A stretch of 48,509 bases of DNA from JAICLL01 sp035252155 (GCA_035252155.1 DATFDL010000646.1:1-48509), one strand, 5' to 3'. Numbered from the stretch's first letter, positions 26,496 to 35,789 are shown. Numbers and translations are program-made. The notes: generated by a model not told the origin, from the sequence alone.

Positions 26496-26511
26496 ACGGA
26501 ATTCATTCCGT
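26496..26511. terminator. Short hairpin between convergent polX and a small gene
   Basis: ACGGAAT/ATTCCGT arms with a TC loop lie in the 21-bp gap between converging stops. No T-run, so a weak call. Confidence 0.3.
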
Positions 26512-26515
26512 GCCA

Positions 26516-26755
26516 TTACGCGGATGGCCTGCGGCAATGTTGGTAAGCCAGGATGACTTCATAAAGGTCGGTCGAGATCGTAATCTCGTCATCCTCGAAG
26601 TCGCGCAGCCAGGTGCGTTCGCTTCGGACGGCGTCGGCGAGCAGCGGAAAAACTTCGCCAAGCGGTACACGGACCGTATTTTCCATGGCCGATGCGGGCC
26701 GAACAACCGTCGCAGTTTCCGGACCGTGATAAATGCGCAAGCGGCAGCGTGCCAT
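26516..26755 (-). CDS. Small conserved-looking hypothetical protein
   Basis: 79 residues: MARCRLRIYHGPETATVVRP, then VPLGEVFPLLADAVRSERTW, and an acidic, helical C-terminus (LRDFEDDEITISTDLYEVIL) ending AYQHCRRPSA. I recall similar small proteins in other planctomycetes, but no function. No signal peptide or membrane segment. It is convergent with polX and divergent from tex. A competing frame (26503-26706) lacks such pattern. Confidence 0.6.
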   Translation of the reverse strand: MARCRLRIYHGPETATVVRPASAMENTVRVPLGEVFPLLADAVRSERTWLRDFEDDEITISTDLYEVILAYQHCRRPSA

Positions 26756-26943
26756 AGGTGCTTCCTTAATGGGCGGTGCCTCTTGTATCGGCCGATGCTC
26801 TGGTGCGGGTTTGATCTATTTGTCGGGAATTGTGGATTGGCTCGCGAACCCCGCTTGCATCAAAGACGCAGCTTGACAGCGCTACACCGGCTGCCTAGAT
26901 TGCCAAGGTTATAGGCGGACGCCTTCTCTCTCAACCATTCTGC

Positions 26944-29868
26944 ATGGCGAGCACGACTGCGATCGATTTGGGCCAGGTTTCTCAGGCCCTCGGCTTGGCC
27001 GCGCCCCGTGTGCAGACGGTCGTCGATCTGCTCGACGCGGGCAATACGGTGCCGTTCATCACGCGGTACCGCAAAGACCAAACCGGCGGGATGGACGAGG
27101 AACAGGTCCGCGAGATTGAATCGCGAATCATCAAGTTGCGCCTGCTAGCCGAACGGAAACAAACCATCCTGCGTTCGATCGATTCGCAGGGCAGGCTGTC
27201 CGCGGAACTGGCGGCGGCGATCGCGGCCGCCGATACCGGCCGGCGGTTGGAAGACCTCTATTTACCCTATAAGCCTAAAAAGCAGACGCTGGCCACAATT
27301 GCCCGTGATCGGGGGCTGGAGCCTTTAGCCGTCGAGATCCTCGAAGCATCGCCAAGCTGTGCCGATCTCGATCGTCGCGCGAGCGATTTTGTGAGCGTCG
27401 ACCGCAAGGTTTCGACGGCAGCCGATGCGCTGTTGGGCGCCGGTCATATCTTGGCCGAATGGTTTAGCGAGCGGGCTGACTTTCGCGGCCGGTTGCGAGC
27501 GATCCTCGAACGCACCGGCAAGCTGGTGAGCACGCAGGCCGAACCTGAGCCGAAATTTGAAAAGCCCGAAAGGGGGCGAACGCCACCGCCGGCAAAGGAC
27601 AAAACGATTGCCGCGAATCGTCCGGCCAAGCCCGCCGAAGTGCAGCTTGTGCTCTGTGGCTTCGAGCTCGACGAGAACTCGGAGGGAAGATTCAGGGTTC
27701 AGGGTTCAGGGTTCAGCGAAGGCAATCATACCGGAACCGCCGATGTCGCCCCGGCCCCAGGTGCCAACTCGGAGACGGCGAACGCTCGCCAGGTAGTCCC
27801 GGCCCTTGTGGCCGGCTCAGAGGTGACCTCCACGCATCAGGTGGCCCCGGCCCTCGTGGCCGGCCCAGCGACGGAACCGCCGGGCACAAGGCCCGGAGCT
27901 ACCGAGTCGGTTCCGGCTGCGCCCGTCACCAAGGCCGCCAAACACGCCGCGCGCAAAAAAGGCAAGGATGACCACAAGGCCTTTCGCGACTATTTCCGCT
28001 TCAGCGAGGCGATCGACAAAGTGCCGCCGCACCGCATTCTGGCGATCAATCGTGGCGAGCGCGCCCGGGCGCTGCGGGTGCGAATTGAAGTCGACCTCGA
28101 GGCGATGCAGCAAGTGGTCGACGAACTGCTGATACCGTCCGGTCACCCGCACGCCGACTTTCTGCGCGGCTGCGGCCGCGACGCCTTGGCCCGGCTGGTG
28201 CTTCCCAGTCTCGAACGCGAAGTCCGCCGCGAGTTGACCGACCTCGCCGAAACTCACGCCGTCGAAGTCTTCGCACGGAACTTGCGGAACCTGCTCTTGC
28301 AACCGCCCGTGCGCGAACGGCGCGTGTTGGCGGTCGATCCGGGCTTCAAGAGCGGTTGCAAGCTGGTGGCGATCGACGAGTTTGGCAACCTGCTGGAGCA
28401 TGGCGTGGCCCACATCGCGGGTTCGGCCGAGCGGCGGGCCGAAGCTGGACACAAAGCGGCCGACATGATTCGCAGGCTGCAGCTTTCGGTGATCGCCGTC
28501 GGCAACGGCACCGGTTGCCGCGCCGCCGAGCAGTGGGTGAGCGATTTGTTGGCCGGCGAGCTGGCGGAACAGGGCATCTCTTATGTCATCGTCAACGAAG
28601 CCGGCGCCAGCGTCTACTCGACCAGCCGGTTGGGACGAGAAGAGCTGCCCAAATTTGACCCCACCGTGCGCGGCGCACTGTCAATCGGACGGCGGCTGCA
28701 AGACCCGCTCAGTGAGCTCGTCAAGATTGACGCAGCGAGCATCGGCGTCGGCATGTATCAGCACGACGTCAAAGCCAAGCACCTGCGCGAGTCGCTCGAC
28801 GCGGTGGTGTCGTCGTGCGTGAACTTCGTGGGCGTCGACGTCAACACCGCCAGTCCCGCCTTGTTGCGGTACGTGTCGGGCCTGAATCAGCTCACCGCCC
28901 AGCGATTGTTCGATCACCGCGCGGCCCACGGCCCCTTCCAGACTCGCGAAGAACTGAAAGAGGTGCAAGGTTTCGGCGAAGCCACGTTTGTGCAGGCGGC
29001 CGGGTTTTTGAAAATCGTGGGCGGCCCAAACCCGCTCGACGCCACCTGGATTCATCCCGAAAGTTACGGCGTAGCCCGGCAGATTCTCGATCGGATAGAG
29101 GCCAAAGTCGATGACCTCGCCGAAAAGGAGCGTGCCACGCCACTGGCAGAGCGGCTTGGACAACTTCCCCTGGAGACGTTAACTGCCGAGACTCAAGTCG
29201 GCACGCTCACGCTCGCCGACATCGTCGCGCAACTGAGGCGGCCCGGCCGAGACCCCCGCGAGGCGCTGCCGCCGCCGATCTTCAAGCACGGCATTTTGAA
29301 GCTCGACGATCTGACGCCGGGCATGGAGCTGTCGGGCACGGTGTTGAACGTCGTCGATTTCGGCGCTTTTGTCGACATCGGCTTGAAGGACAGCGGCCTG
29401 GTGCATATCAGTCAGTTGGCCAACCGCTACGTGCAAGACGCGCACGAAGTCGTGTCGGTGGGCGACATCGTGCGCGTTTGGGTGCGCGAGGTCGACAAGG
29501 AGCGGCGGCGTGTCTCGCTGACCATGATCGCGCCGGGCTCGCGGCGAAGTGCCGAACCGCGCGGCGGCGAACCAAAGCGCGACCGTCGGCCGGCACGGTC
29601 GCCCAAGCCCGAAACACCGGCGGGAACGCCGCCGCCCCCGCGGCGCGTCCACGAGCCCCACCGCGCCAAAGGCCGCGCGGGGCAGTCGGGCAAAAAACCC
29701 AAATACCAAAAGCCGCCGGCCCCCAAGCCTAAGCCGCGGCCGGTGGTGCCGCTCAGCAAAGACATGATCGAGGGCAAAACGCCGTTACGCACCTTCGGCG
29801 ACCTGCAGCAATTCTGGACCCTCAAGCAGCAAGAGGCCACCGACGAGGAAAAAGCTTCGGACCAATAG
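26944..29868 (+). CDS. tex: Tex-family RNA-binding transcription accessory protein with repeat-derived insertion
   Basis: 974 residues, long for Tex (usually about 770-800). It binds nucleic acid and influences transcription. Order: N-terminal helical domain (VPFITRYRKDQTGGMDEEQVREIE), linker, the YqgF-like domain from about 460 (VLAVDPGFKSGCKLVAIDE; VGNGTGCRAAEQW), helix-hairpin-helix segments (VDVNTASPALLRYVSGL; LKEVQGFGEATFVQAAG) and the S1 RNA-binding domain about 790-865 (GTVLNVVDFGAFVDIGLKDS). Between about 215 and 340 is a Pro/Ala/Gly/Thr-rich insert containing RFRVQGSGFS and two copies of PALVAG, encoded by genomic repeats kept in frame. The tail after S1 is basic and proline-rich. 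Confidence 0.95.
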   Translation: MASTTAIDLGQVSQALGLAAPRVQTVVDLLDAGNTVPFITRYRKDQTGGMDEEQVREIESRIIKLRLLAERKQTILRSIDSQGRLSAELAAAIAAADTGRRLEDLYLPYKPKKQTLATIARDRGLEPLAVEILEASPSCADLDRRASDFVSVDRKVSTAADALLGAGHILAEWFSERADFRGRLRAILERTGKLVSTQAEPEPKFEKPERGRTPPPAKDKTIAANRPAKPAEVQLVLCGFELDENSEGRFRVQGSGFSEGNHTGTADVAPAPGANSETANARQVVPALVAGSEVTSTHQVAPALVAGPATEPPGTRPGATESVPAAPVTKAAKHAARKKGKDDHKAFRDYFRFSEAIDKVPPHRILAINRGERARALRVRIEVDLEAMQQVVDELLIPSGHPHADFLRGCGRDALARLVLPSLEREVRRELTDLAETHAVEVFARNLRNLLLQPPVRERRVLAVDPGFKSGCKLVAIDEFGNLLEHGVAHIAGSAERRAEAGHKAADMIRRLQLSVIAVGNGTGCRAAEQWVSDLLAGELAEQGISYVIVNEAGASVYSTSRLGREELPKFDPTVRGALSIGRRLQDPLSELVKIDAASIGVGMYQHDVKAKHLRESLDAVVSSCVNFVGVDVNTASPALLRYVSGLNQLTAQRLFDHRAAHGPFQTREELKEVQGFGEATFVQAAGFLKIVGGPNPLDATWIHPESYGVARQILDRIEAKVDDLAEKERATPLAERLGQLPLETLTAETQVGTLTLADIVAQLRRPGRDPREALPPPIFKHGILKLDDLTPGMELSGTVLNVVDFGAFVDIGLKDSGLVHISQLANRYVQDAHEVVSVGDIVRVWVREVDKERRRVSLTMIAPGSRRSAEPRGGEPKRDRRPARSPKPETPAGTPPPPRRVHEPHRAKGRAGQSGKKPKYQKPPAPKPKPRPVVPLSKDMIEGKTPLRTFGDLQQFWTLKQQEATDEEKASDQ
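27691..27890. repeat. Repeats within tex: GGTTCAG heptads and GGCCCTTGTGGCCGG copies
   Basis: Tandem GGTTCAG units run from about 27691 to 27715. Then CCGGCCC(T/C)(T/C)GTGGCCGGC occurs twice (about 27804-27822 and 27850-27867). A further related copy lies near 46895-46915. All are in coding sequence here without breaking the frame. Confidence 0.65.
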
Positions 29869-29907
29869 GGCCGCCGCGGTTCTACCTGCACCGTCGCGGT
29901 CGAGCGG

Positions 29908-30975
29908 CTATCGGCTGTTCTCGGGCACAAGCTCGACAAACACGAGTTCGGGCCGGCAGAGAAACCGCAGCCGAGGGGCGGGGCCACGCTCCATGCCTAG
30001 CCCGCGCGAGACGATCAACGTCTTGCCGTCGCCCAGGTCCGTAACGCCAGCGGCCCAGCGGCGCGGCACGCGCGAGAGCGTGATCAGCGGGCCGATGAGC
30101 GGCAGTCTCACCTGCCCGCCGTGCGTGTGCCCGGCCACTAGCAGGTCGGCCTTGACGTCGCCCCGAGCAAAGTTGGGGCAGTGGCCGAAGACAATTTGAA
30201 ACTGGTCACTTTTCGAAATTTGCAAGGCGGTCGAAAACGAATCTTCGATCGCCAATGCCGTCAGGCGCACCTCGCCCAGGTCGAACGATTGCGTGGAGTT
30301 CGCGCAGGTGACGCCGGTGTCTTCGAAACTAACCCGCCAGCCGTCGCTGTCGACGTTGCCGCGCACCGCGTAAATCCCTAGCGGCGCGGACAGGCCAATC
30401 TCCTGAAGCATCGCCCGTAGCTCGCGGTGCAACCGCCGGCGACCGGCGTTGTCGAACTCTTGAATGTAATCACCCGCCAACAAAATGAGGTCGGGCCGCG
30501 CAGCCATCACGCGCTCAAGCACTGATTGCTCGTAAGGGCCAATCTCGTCGGTTTGCAGATCGGCGAGAATGGCGATCGTGACCGGCTGTTGGATTTTGGG
30601 GCTGACGAGTCGCACTTGCCTCACTTCGAGCCAATGGGGCTCAACGAGGAAGGCGTCGAACGCGGCCGCTTCGACCAGCATAAAAAGCGCGGCAAACACT
30701 GTGGCGGCGCGGGGGTGACGCCGCGCCAGCGAAATCGCCGCGGCCGCCAGCGTCGCCGCCAGATAGCCAAACCAGCCGTAGGCGAGCAATCGCAGGCTGC
30801 CGAAGCCGCGATCGCCCAAACTATAGGCCAGCACGACGGCCAAGCCGCCCACGGCCGCCGCGGCCAGCCACCAGTCCCGCGGTCGGCGGTCGCGACCGGC
30901 CGCCCAGGCGGCTGTAAGCGTCAGCACCAGCATGCCGCCGTGAAACAGCAGTGAACCACTCGACGTCGTCAACAT
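29908..30975 (-). CDS. Membrane-anchored metallophosphoesterase with altered metal motifs
   Basis: 355 residues. Three or four hydrophobic segments (about 8-110) precede a calcineurin-like phosphoesterase domain (about 130-350) on the YaeI/YkuE plan. Motifs: ILADLQTD where D-x-H is usual, LLAGDYIQ, RGNVDSD where GNHD/E is usual, VFGHCPN and AGHTHGGQVRLP. So two histidines that normally bind metal or protonate the leaving group are Gln and Val, while the C-terminal GHTHGGQ is intact. I recall a DLQTD subgroup in other bacteria, so this may be a functional variant. YaeI/YkuE relatives act on membrane lipid head groups; substrate here unknown. Confidence 0.88.
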   Translation of the reverse strand: MLTTSSGSLLFHGGMLVLTLTAAWAAGRDRRPRDWWLAAAAVGGLAVVLAYSLGDRGFGSLRLLAYGWFGYLAATLAAAAISLARRHPRAATVFAALFMLVEAAAFDAFLVEPHWLEVRQVRLVSPKIQQPVTIAILADLQTDEIGPYEQSVLERVMAARPDLILLAGDYIQEFDNAGRRRLHRELRAMLQEIGLSAPLGIYAVRGNVDSDGWRVSFEDTGVTCANSTQSFDLGEVRLTALAIEDSFSTALQISKSDQFQIVFGHCPNFARGDVKADLLVAGHTHGGQVRLPLIGPLITLSRVPRRWAAGVTDLGDGKTLIVSRGLGMERGPAPRLRFLCRPELVFVELVPENSR

Positions 30976-31001
30976 GGCACGTTCCGTGTGCGCTCGATGG
31001 T

Positions 31002-31481
31002 TTACTCTTCGGCCAGGCCGCGGAGGGCTTCGAGCACCTGCTGGTCATGCCCTTCGACCTTGACGCGCCGCCAGACTTTCCGCACGACGCCTTGGGCATC
31101 GATCAAGAAAGTCGATCGCTGCACGCCCCAGGATTTTTTACCGTACATATTTTTTTCTTGCCAGGCGCCGTATTTTTCGGCCACCCGGTGGTCGGAGTCG
31201 GCCAGCAGCGGGAACGTCAAGCGGTATTTGTCGCGAAACTTGACGTGGCTGGCCACGTCGTCGGTGCTGACGCCGAAAACCTTTGCTCCCAGCGACTGCA
31301 ATTCTCGCTGGCGGTCCCGGAAGGCGCAAGCTTCTTTGGTGCAGCCGGGCGTGTCGTCGCGCGGATAGAAGTAGAGCACCACGGGGCTGCCCCGCTGGTC
31401 GTTGAGCTTGAACGTTGCGCCATCGTCGGCGGCCAGCGTAAAATCGGGCGCCGGCTGGCCTTCCTCGAGCCACTCGCTCAC
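31002..31481 (-). CDS. bcp: Bcp/PrxQ-type thiol peroxidase
   Basis: 159 residues, normal for Bcp, which reduces peroxides using thioredoxin. The start is set at GTG 31481 because AGGAG lies 7 bases ahead on the minus strand; an in-frame ATG six codons earlier would put the ribosome site inside the gene. Motifs: GQPAPDFTL, the peroxidatic Cys in DDTPGCTKEAC with the resolving Cys five residues later, GVSTDD, and STFLIDAQGVVRKVW. It is divergent from rsfS. Confidence 0.94.
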   Translation of the reverse strand: MSEWLEEGQPAPDFTLAADDGATFKLNDQRGSPVVLYFYPRDDTPGCTKEACAFRDRQRELQSLGAKVFGVSTDDVASHVKFRDKYRLTFPLLADSDHRVAEKYGAWQEKNMYGKKSWGVQRSTFLIDAQGVVRKVWRRVKVEGHDQQVLEALRGLAEE

Positions 31482-31683
31482 GGTGTGTCTCCTAAGCATG
31501 TGTTAAGCATTGATCTCGGAGATTATAGCGGACAACTCGGCCGGCGATGAGGGGCGCGACGTACTGCCGTGTGCGAACCAGAGGGCGCACGGCCTTGTCA
31601 GTTGCCGTAGACCCTCCACGCGGACTTGCCGGGCGTGTACAATGCAGCCGGGTTGTTTTTCGGCTTTTCCAGAAAGGATGTGT

Positions 31684-32112
31684 GTGGCGATTTCGACCAT
31701 CGACCGGCCCTCGGCGGCCTCGTCGGGACGCTCGCTCGAGCTGGCCAAGGCGGCCGCCCAAACCGCCGCCGATCATCGCGGACGCGACATTGTCATTCTC
31801 GACATGCGCGAGCTGACCTGCGAGTTCGACTTCTTTGTGTTGGCCACCGGCACCAGCCGGCGGCAACTTCACGCCATGAGCGAGGAGATCGACCACAAGC
31901 TCGAAGACGACATGGGCGACCGGCGCCTGGGAATCGAGGGTTTCCAAGACAGCCGCTGGATTCTGCTCGATTACGGCGACGTGGTGGTGCATCTGCTCGA
32001 TCCCGAAGCCCGCGAGTATTACGCCCTGGAAGACCTCTGGTGCGAGGCCAAGCGCGTGCCGGTCGATCTGCCGGGCGTCGATGAGTCAACCAGCCCGCGC
32101 ATCGGAGCGTGA
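31684..32112 (+). CDS. rsfS: Ribosomal silencing factor RsfS (Iojap family)
   Basis: 142 residues. It binds ribosomal protein L14 and blocks subunit joining during starvation. The core ELAKAAAQTAADHRGRDIVI, LTCEFDFFVLATGTSRRQ, RWILLDYGDVVVHLL and YYALEDLWCEAKRV cover the whole Iojap domain. GTG 31684 is preferred because AAGGA (31673-31677) is well spaced from it; ATG 31678 lies too close. A TACAAT hexamer at 31638-31643 may be the -10. The last residues (VDLPGVDESTSPRIGA) are a family-typical variable tail. Confidence 0.93.
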   Translation: MAISTIDRPSAASSGRSLELAKAAAQTAADHRGRDIVILDMRELTCEFDFFVLATGTSRRQLHAMSEEIDHKLEDDMGDRRLGIEGFQDSRWILLDYGDVVVHLLDPEAREYYALEDLWCEAKRVPVDLPGVDESTSPRIGA

Positions 32113-32171
32113 ACGCCGTACAACAGAAGGCAGATTGAACAGAAGGCAACAAAGAAAACGAAGAGAGAAAT

Positions 32172-32205
32172 AAGGTGGGTCGAGCCAGGCGAATCTCACC
32201 TTTTT
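32172..32205 (+). terminator. Terminator-like hairpin after rsfS
   Basis: AAGGTGGG (32172-32179) can pair with CTCACCTT (one G-U pair) and is followed by TTTTT. A second run of seven T lies about 10 bp later. It separates rsfS from argS. It is also a short form of the GGTGGG palindrome family. Confidence 0.5.
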
Positions 32206-32305
32206 GGCCGACTTTTTTTGTTGCGTCGCCCTGTGCGCTACGGTTCGCGAGCTTGTCGAAATCATCCGACTTCTTCGTTATCTTCGTTGCCTTCTGTTCA
32301 AAATC

Positions 32306-34300
32306 ATGAATCTTCTGTGGACCATTCGGCACCGGTTTGAGGTTGCGTTGGCGCCGCTGGCAGAACAGCTTGGTCTGACGGCTAGCGAACTAACCGAGTT
32401 GGTCGAGATGGTCCGGCCCAGCCAAGACGCACGGTTTGGCGACTACCAGGCCAACTGCGCCATGCCGTTGGGTAAACGTCTCGACAAGTCAGCGCGCGAC
32501 GTCGCTCAAAAAATCGTCGAGCGGCTGGAGTGGACCGACTTGGGGCCTCCGCCCGAGATTGCCGGGCCGGGATTCATCAATCTGCGGCTGTCTGAGGGGT
32601 GGCTCGCCGAGCAATTGTCGCAGGCGGTCCTCGACGAGCGATTAGGCGTGCCGCCGGCCGATCCGCCGCGCACCTACGTGATTGATTACTCGGCCCCGAA
32701 CGTCGCAAAGCCGATGCACGTGGGCCACATTCGCTCGACCGTCATCGGCGACAGCCTCTATCGCACGCTCAAGTTTCTGGGCCACCGGGTGATTGGCGAC
32801 AATCACCTGGGCGACTGGGGTACGCAGTTCGGCATGATCATTTACGGCTTTCGGCACTTCAGCGATGAGGTGGCGTACCGAAAATCTCCGGTGGACGAGC
32901 TTGCCCGACTTTATCGGCTGGTCCATCAATTGGTCGATTATCACGAAGGCCGGGCAAAACTAACCGAGTTGTTGGCGCAGGTCGTGCGCGATCAAGAGGC
33001 GCTCGCCCGCCACGCCGCCGAAGCGGTGGCCGGCGATCCGAAAGGCGAGAAAAAAGCCAACAAGGCGCTCAAGAGATTCGAACAGGCATTAGAAAAGTCG
33101 CGGGCCGAAGCCGACGCTTTGCGGAAGCGCCAGCAAACAATCGAGCAAGACCGCAAGCTGGCGGCGCTGGTGGCCGCGCACCCCCAGATTGCTCAGGCGG
33201 TGCTGGCCGAAACCGCCAAGCTGCACGCCGACGACGCAGAAAACCTGCGGCTGTGGCGCGAGTTCATGCCGCCTTGCCTGGCGGCGATCGAGCAAGTCTA
33301 TCGGCGGCTGGGCGTGAAGTTCGACCAGACGCTGGGCGAAAGCTTTTATCACGACCGGCTGGCTGGCGTAGTCGACGACCTGCAGCGACGCGGGATCGCG
33401 CGCGAGAGTGAAGGCGCCATCTGCGTCTTCGTCGAAGACAATTCCGTGCCGATGATCGTGCGCAAGCGCGATGGCGCTTATCTCTATGCGACGACCGATT
33501 TGGCCACGATTCAGTATCGGATGCAGACCTGGTCGCCCGACGCGATGCTGTATGTGGTCGATCATCGGCAGAGCGATCACTTTCGCCTGCTCTTCGCCGT
33601 CGCTCGGCAATGGGGGTATCGCGACGCCGAGTTTCAGCACATCAGCTTTGGAACCGTGCTGGGCGAGGACGGACGGCCCTTCAAGACGCGGTCGGGCGAT
33701 ACCGTAGGGCTGTCGGGGCTACTCGACGAAGCCGTGGCCCGGGCCTACCAGGTCGTCTGTTCGCTCGACGACGAGAAGCCGCAGGGAGCCGAATTGGCCG
33801 ACGACGAGCGGCGGCGGATTGCAGAAGTTGTCGGGCTGTCGGCCATCAAGTACGCCGATCTCTCGCAAAACCGCACCAGCGACTATGTGTTCAGCTTCGA
33901 CAAGATGGTGGCTCTGAAAGGCAATACGGCCACCTATATGCAATACGCCTACACGCGAGTCCGCGGCATTTTTCGCAAGGGGGAAATTGACGTCGAGGCG
34001 TTGCGCCGCCGGCGGCCGGCGATCGCGCTGGCTCAGCCGGCCGAGCGGGCGTTGGGCCTGGAGTTGTTGCGGTTCGCCGAGGCCTTGCAATTTACCATCG
34101 CCGATTATCGGCCGAACCAATTGACCACCTATTTGTTCGACCTGGCGAACCGTTTTTCGACGTTTTTCGAGGAATGCCCGGTGCTGAAGGCCGACACGCC
34201 GGAACTGCGCGACAGCCGTCTGCTGCTGTGCGATTTGACAGCCCGCACGATCAAACAGGGACTGGAGCTGTTGGGGATCGAGGTGGTGGAGAGGATGTGA
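32306..34300 (+). CDS. argS: Arginyl-tRNA synthetase
   Basis: 664 residues, class Ia. ATG 32306 starts MNLLWTIRHRFEVAL, before the N-terminal additional domain (Arg_tRNA_synt_N) with DYQANCAMPLGK. Catalytic part: YVIDYSAPNVAKPMHVGHIRS contains the HIGH-like motif HVGH; DNHLGDWGTQFGM is the ArgRS signature; the KMSKS position reads FKTRSG, as in many ArgRS. Anticodon-binding DALR region at the C-terminus. A helical, charged insert of about 100 residues (about 225-310: DQEALARHAAEAV, QALEKSRAEADAL) lies between catalytic motifs, as in some planctomycete and chlamydial-type enzymes. Essential single gene. Confidence 0.97.
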   Translation: MNLLWTIRHRFEVALAPLAEQLGLTASELTELVEMVRPSQDARFGDYQANCAMPLGKRLDKSARDVAQKIVERLEWTDLGPPPEIAGPGFINLRLSEGWLAEQLSQAVLDERLGVPPADPPRTYVIDYSAPNVAKPMHVGHIRSTVIGDSLYRTLKFLGHRVIGDNHLGDWGTQFGMIIYGFRHFSDEVAYRKSPVDELARLYRLVHQLVDYHEGRAKLTELLAQVVRDQEALARHAAEAVAGDPKGEKKANKALKRFEQALEKSRAEADALRKRQQTIEQDRKLAALVAAHPQIAQAVLAETAKLHADDAENLRLWREFMPPCLAAIEQVYRRLGVKFDQTLGESFYHDRLAGVVDDLQRRGIARESEGAICVFVEDNSVPMIVRKRDGAYLYATTDLATIQYRMQTWSPDAMLYVVDHRQSDHFRLLFAVARQWGYRDAEFQHISFGTVLGEDGRPFKTRSGDTVGLSGLLDEAVARAYQVVCSLDDEKPQGAELADDERRRIAEVVGLSAIKYADLSQNRTSDYVFSFDKMVALKGNTATYMQYAYTRVRGIFRKGEIDVEALRRRRPAIALAQPAERALGLELLRFAEALQFTIADYRPNQLTTYLFDLANRFSTFFEECPVLKADTPELRDSRLLLCDLTARTIKQGLELLGIEVVERM

Positions 34301-34346
34301 AGGCAGGGGCCAGAGATCGGAGGTCGGAGGCCAGGGGAACCTGAAG

Positions 34347-34439
34347 GGTGGGACGGGCTTGCGAGTCCCACCATCTGCGTGAATCCAAGTGGAGCGGTTG
34401 GCGCAGGCGAATGGTGGGACTCACTTCGCTCGGCCCACC
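34347..34439. repeat. Inverted GGTGGGACTCGC-type repeats between argS and the P450
   Basis: Two self-complementary units, 34347-34372 (GGTGGGAC...GTCCCACC) and 34413-34439 (GGTGGGACTCACTTCGCTCG, then GCCCACC). Same family as 16251-16338 and 20911-20999. Confidence 0.7.
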
Positions 34440-34476
34440 CTACATGGGGCGCGCGTTTAAAAAAGGCGAGGTCCCC

Positions 34477-35631
34477 ATGTCAGAGTTTTTTAGCGACGAG
34501 ATGCGGCGCGAGCCGTATCCGATCTACGATCAAATCCGCGGCGCCGGCGTGCTTCACGTTCCGCCGCCTTTCAATGCCTGGTTGGTGCTCGATTATGCGG
34601 GCGTCAAGCAGGTATTGGCCGATCACGATACGTTCCGATCGAGTGTGCCGGCACCACCGAATTGGTTCATCTTCAGCGATCCGCCGCGGCACACCAAGCT
34701 GCGCAACCTGATCTCGAAAGCGTTCACGCCGCGGTCGGTGGCGAACCTCGAACCGCGAATTCGCGAGATCTCGCGCGATCTACTCGATGTGGCTGTCCAA
34801 CGAGGTTCAATCGACCTCGCCACCGAATATTCGGTGCCGCTGCCGATGAAAGTCATTGCCGCCATGATCGGTATTCCGCCCGCCGATTGGGCGCGATTCA
34901 AACGCTGGAGCGACAGCATTTTGAAGCTCAGTTATACGCGGTCGGGCGGTGACGAAGCGGCGCAAGCGAGCCGGGAGTTTGCCGCGGTGACTGCCGAGAT
35001 GAGCGATTATCTGGCCGAGATGATCGCCCAGCGGCGGACAAGTCCCAGCGACGATTTACTTACCCGGCTGATCCACGCCGAAATGGATGGCCAACACTTG
35101 AACCATGAGGAAATCTTGGGGTTCTTTCAGCTTTTGGTCGTTGGCGGGCAAGAAACGACGACCAACCTCATCAACAACGTGGTGCTCTGCCTGATCGAAA
35201 ATCCCGATCAGCGGGCGCTGCTCGCGGCCAGTCCCGAATTGTTGCCGTTGGCCATCGAAGAGGTCTTGCGTTATCGTTCGCCGCTGCAATGGCTGATGCG
35301 CACGCCCGGCCGCGATGTTGAGTTGCACGGGCAAGTGATTCCCGCCGGCTGCCTGGTGCTGGCGATGGTCGGCTCGGCGAACCGAGATCCCAAGCAGTTT
35401 GCCGAGGCCGGCCGGTTCAAGATCGACCGAGAGCCGAACCCGCACCTGGCGTTCGGCCACGGCAACCACGTTTGCCTAGGCGCTCCCCTGGCTCGGCTCG
35501 AGGCCCGCATCGCTTTAACCGACATCTTCGCTCGGCTGAAGAAGTTTGAGCTGGCGAGCAGCGAGCCGTGGCCGCCGCGCAAAGCATTGAACGTACACGG
35601 GCCGGAGAGTTTGCCGATACGCTTCTCCTAA
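34477..35631 (+). CDS. Cytochrome P450
   Basis: 384 residues, a soluble bacterial class I type monooxygenase. ATG 34477 (MSEFFSDEMRREPYPIYDQI) lies 5-6 bases after GGCGAGG; ATG 34444 is a weaker alternative. Motifs: the C-helix FSDPPRHTKLRNLISKAF, I-helix VVGGQETTTNLI with the acid-Thr pair, ExxR in EEVLRYRSP, and the heme-binding loop FGHGNHVCLGAPLARLE with the axial Cys. No ferredoxin or reductase partner is adjacent, so redox partners come from elsewhere. Substrate unknown; resembles CYP families acting on secondary metabolites or fatty acids. Confidence 0.96.
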   Translation: MSEFFSDEMRREPYPIYDQIRGAGVLHVPPPFNAWLVLDYAGVKQVLADHDTFRSSVPAPPNWFIFSDPPRHTKLRNLISKAFTPRSVANLEPRIREISRDLLDVAVQRGSIDLATEYSVPLPMKVIAAMIGIPPADWARFKRWSDSILKLSYTRSGGDEAAQASREFAAVTAEMSDYLAEMIAQRRTSPSDDLLTRLIHAEMDGQHLNHEEILGFFQLLVVGGQETTTNLINNVVLCLIENPDQRALLAASPELLPLAIEEVLRYRSPLQWLMRTPGRDVELHGQVIPAGCLVLAMVGSANRDPKQFAEAGRFKIDREPNPHLAFGHGNHVCLGAPLARLEARIALTDIFARLKKFELASSEPWPPRKALNVHGPESLPIRFS

Positions 35632-35633
35632 CT

Positions 35634-35784
35634 GTTGTGGCATGGTCTCCTTCCTGTTGTGGCATGGTCTCCGACCATCGCCACCCGCGGGCAGGTCTCT
35701 CAGTGTCTCGCCCTGTGGGAGACCTTCGGTCGAACGTGTGAAGCGGTCAGAGACCGCTCCACAACATGGAGACCGCTCCACAAC
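35634..35784. repeat. Double inverted repeat GTTGTGGCATGGTCTCC
   Basis: Two direct copies at 35634-35650 and 35656-35672 face two inverted near-copies at about 35750-35765 and 35768-35784 (GGAGACCGCTCCACAAC). They fill the gap between the converging P450 and PIN/TRAM genes and could fold into a long stem. Confidence 0.7.
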
Positions 35785-35789
35785 ATCGA

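Noticed and set aside
27691..27890. Frameshift or assembly error in tex
   Set aside because: The frame is intact on both sides, and the insert consists of repeats also seen elsewhere, so an in-frame insertion is more likely.
35634..35784. CRISPR array
   Set aside because: Only two direct and two inverted copies with irregular spacing and no cas genes.
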